A stretch of DNA of 64,000 nt. It comes from Linderina pennispora. Lineage: Eukaryota > Kickxellomycota > Kickxellomycetes > Kickxellales > Kickxellaceae. The DNA is taken from positions 1,178,001 through 1,242,000 of the forward strand of contig NW_024468251.1 in the NCBI RefSeq assembly GCF_002104995.1, in the 5' to 3' direction. The notes under the pieces are model-generated. The model was not told the DNA's origin and searched no databases. It was given only the letters and a program-made list of their open reading frames with translations. A program made the position numbers and the translations under genes. The stretch's first letter is position 1. The number at the start of each line of letters is the position of its first letter. Shown one piece after another: positions 63,981-64,000 of this stretch.

Positions 63981-64000
63981 TGAGGGCAGCTGCTGTGGGC

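Noticed and set aside
1-64000. Programmed frameshifting as a general explanation of broken genes
   Set aside because: Breaks lie at different heptamers in unrelated genes and are fixed by removing (once adding) one homopolymer base; assembly error is simpler. Only the shared LRR site is kept as a finding.
1-64000. tRNA, rRNA or CRISPR features
   Set aside because: No B-box-like GGTTCGANNCC outside coding sequence, no rRNA-like blocks and no regularly spaced repeats were seen by eye; a covariance-model scan was not possible.

Overview
The window is nuclear DNA of a filamentous-type fungus. It has GC-rich coding sequence, short GT-AG introns (48 to about 200 bp), AT-richer spacers, a chitin-synthase-like gene, an STE23/insulysin-type protease, an AFI1-type polarity protein and small mitochondrial subunits (NDUFB9, ATP synthase g and k, a COX14-like protein). 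A repeated LRR-like family and the overall style suggest an early-diverging lineage such as Kickxellomycotina (Coemansia/Linderina relatives). That placement is inference; no marker gene was tested.

Layout. 1-9.3 kb is dense housekeeping: a Nudix plus tandem-CCCH protein running off the left edge (-), a coiled-coil protein (+), a quinone oxidoreductase (-), NDUFB9 (-), AFI1-like (+), DAP1-like (-) and LTO1-like (-). 10.1-16.5 kb is a repeat-rich block. It holds a 28-codon ORF, a decayed ABCC transporter (block X), an LRR-like gene (block Y), a second 28-codon ORF and a diverged X remnant. 17-33.5 kb carries a HAD phosphatase, DHODH, a divergent chitin-synthase-like protein, a RsfS/MALSU1 homolog, a zinc-finger protein, MTU1 and insulysin. 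33.5-36.8 kb is a long spacer that may contain the spliced 5' leader of a C2H2 regulator at 36.8-38.2 kb. MEMO1, ATP synthase g and DAHP synthase follow. 42.4-48 kb is a second copy of the repeat block, in the order Y - 28-codon ORF - X. 48.7-51.6 kb encodes a short CLASP and an HTATIP2/FMP52 homolog. 51.6-54.5 kb and 59.5-62.7 kb are gene-poor and contain decayed LRR-family relics. 54.5-59.5 kb carries COX14-like, BET1, a mitochondrial hypothetical and an intact DIS3. The right end carries ATP synthase k and PIG-H.

Two themes stand out. First, many otherwise well-conserved genes are broken by single-base indels, mostly one extra base in a short homopolymer, on both strands. They look like assembly errors rather than decay, and I describe such genes as whole genes spanning the break. 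Second, the Y - small ORF - X module occurs twice in near-identical but rearranged form about 30 kb apart. At its centre are three paralogous ORFs of exactly 28 codons, whose ends are alike and whose middles differ completely. This is the best candidate for something undescribed, although coding capacity is unproven.

The genes do not form one pathway. Many act in mitochondria (NDUFB9, DHODH, MALSU1, MTU1, ATP synthase g and k, COX14-like, probably FMP52). Others act in RNA metabolism (CCCH protein, DIS3), ribosome maturation (LTO1), secretion and GPI anchors (BET1, PIG-H) or polarity and cytoskeleton (AFI1, CLASP). No tRNA, rRNA, CRISPR array or operon was seen.
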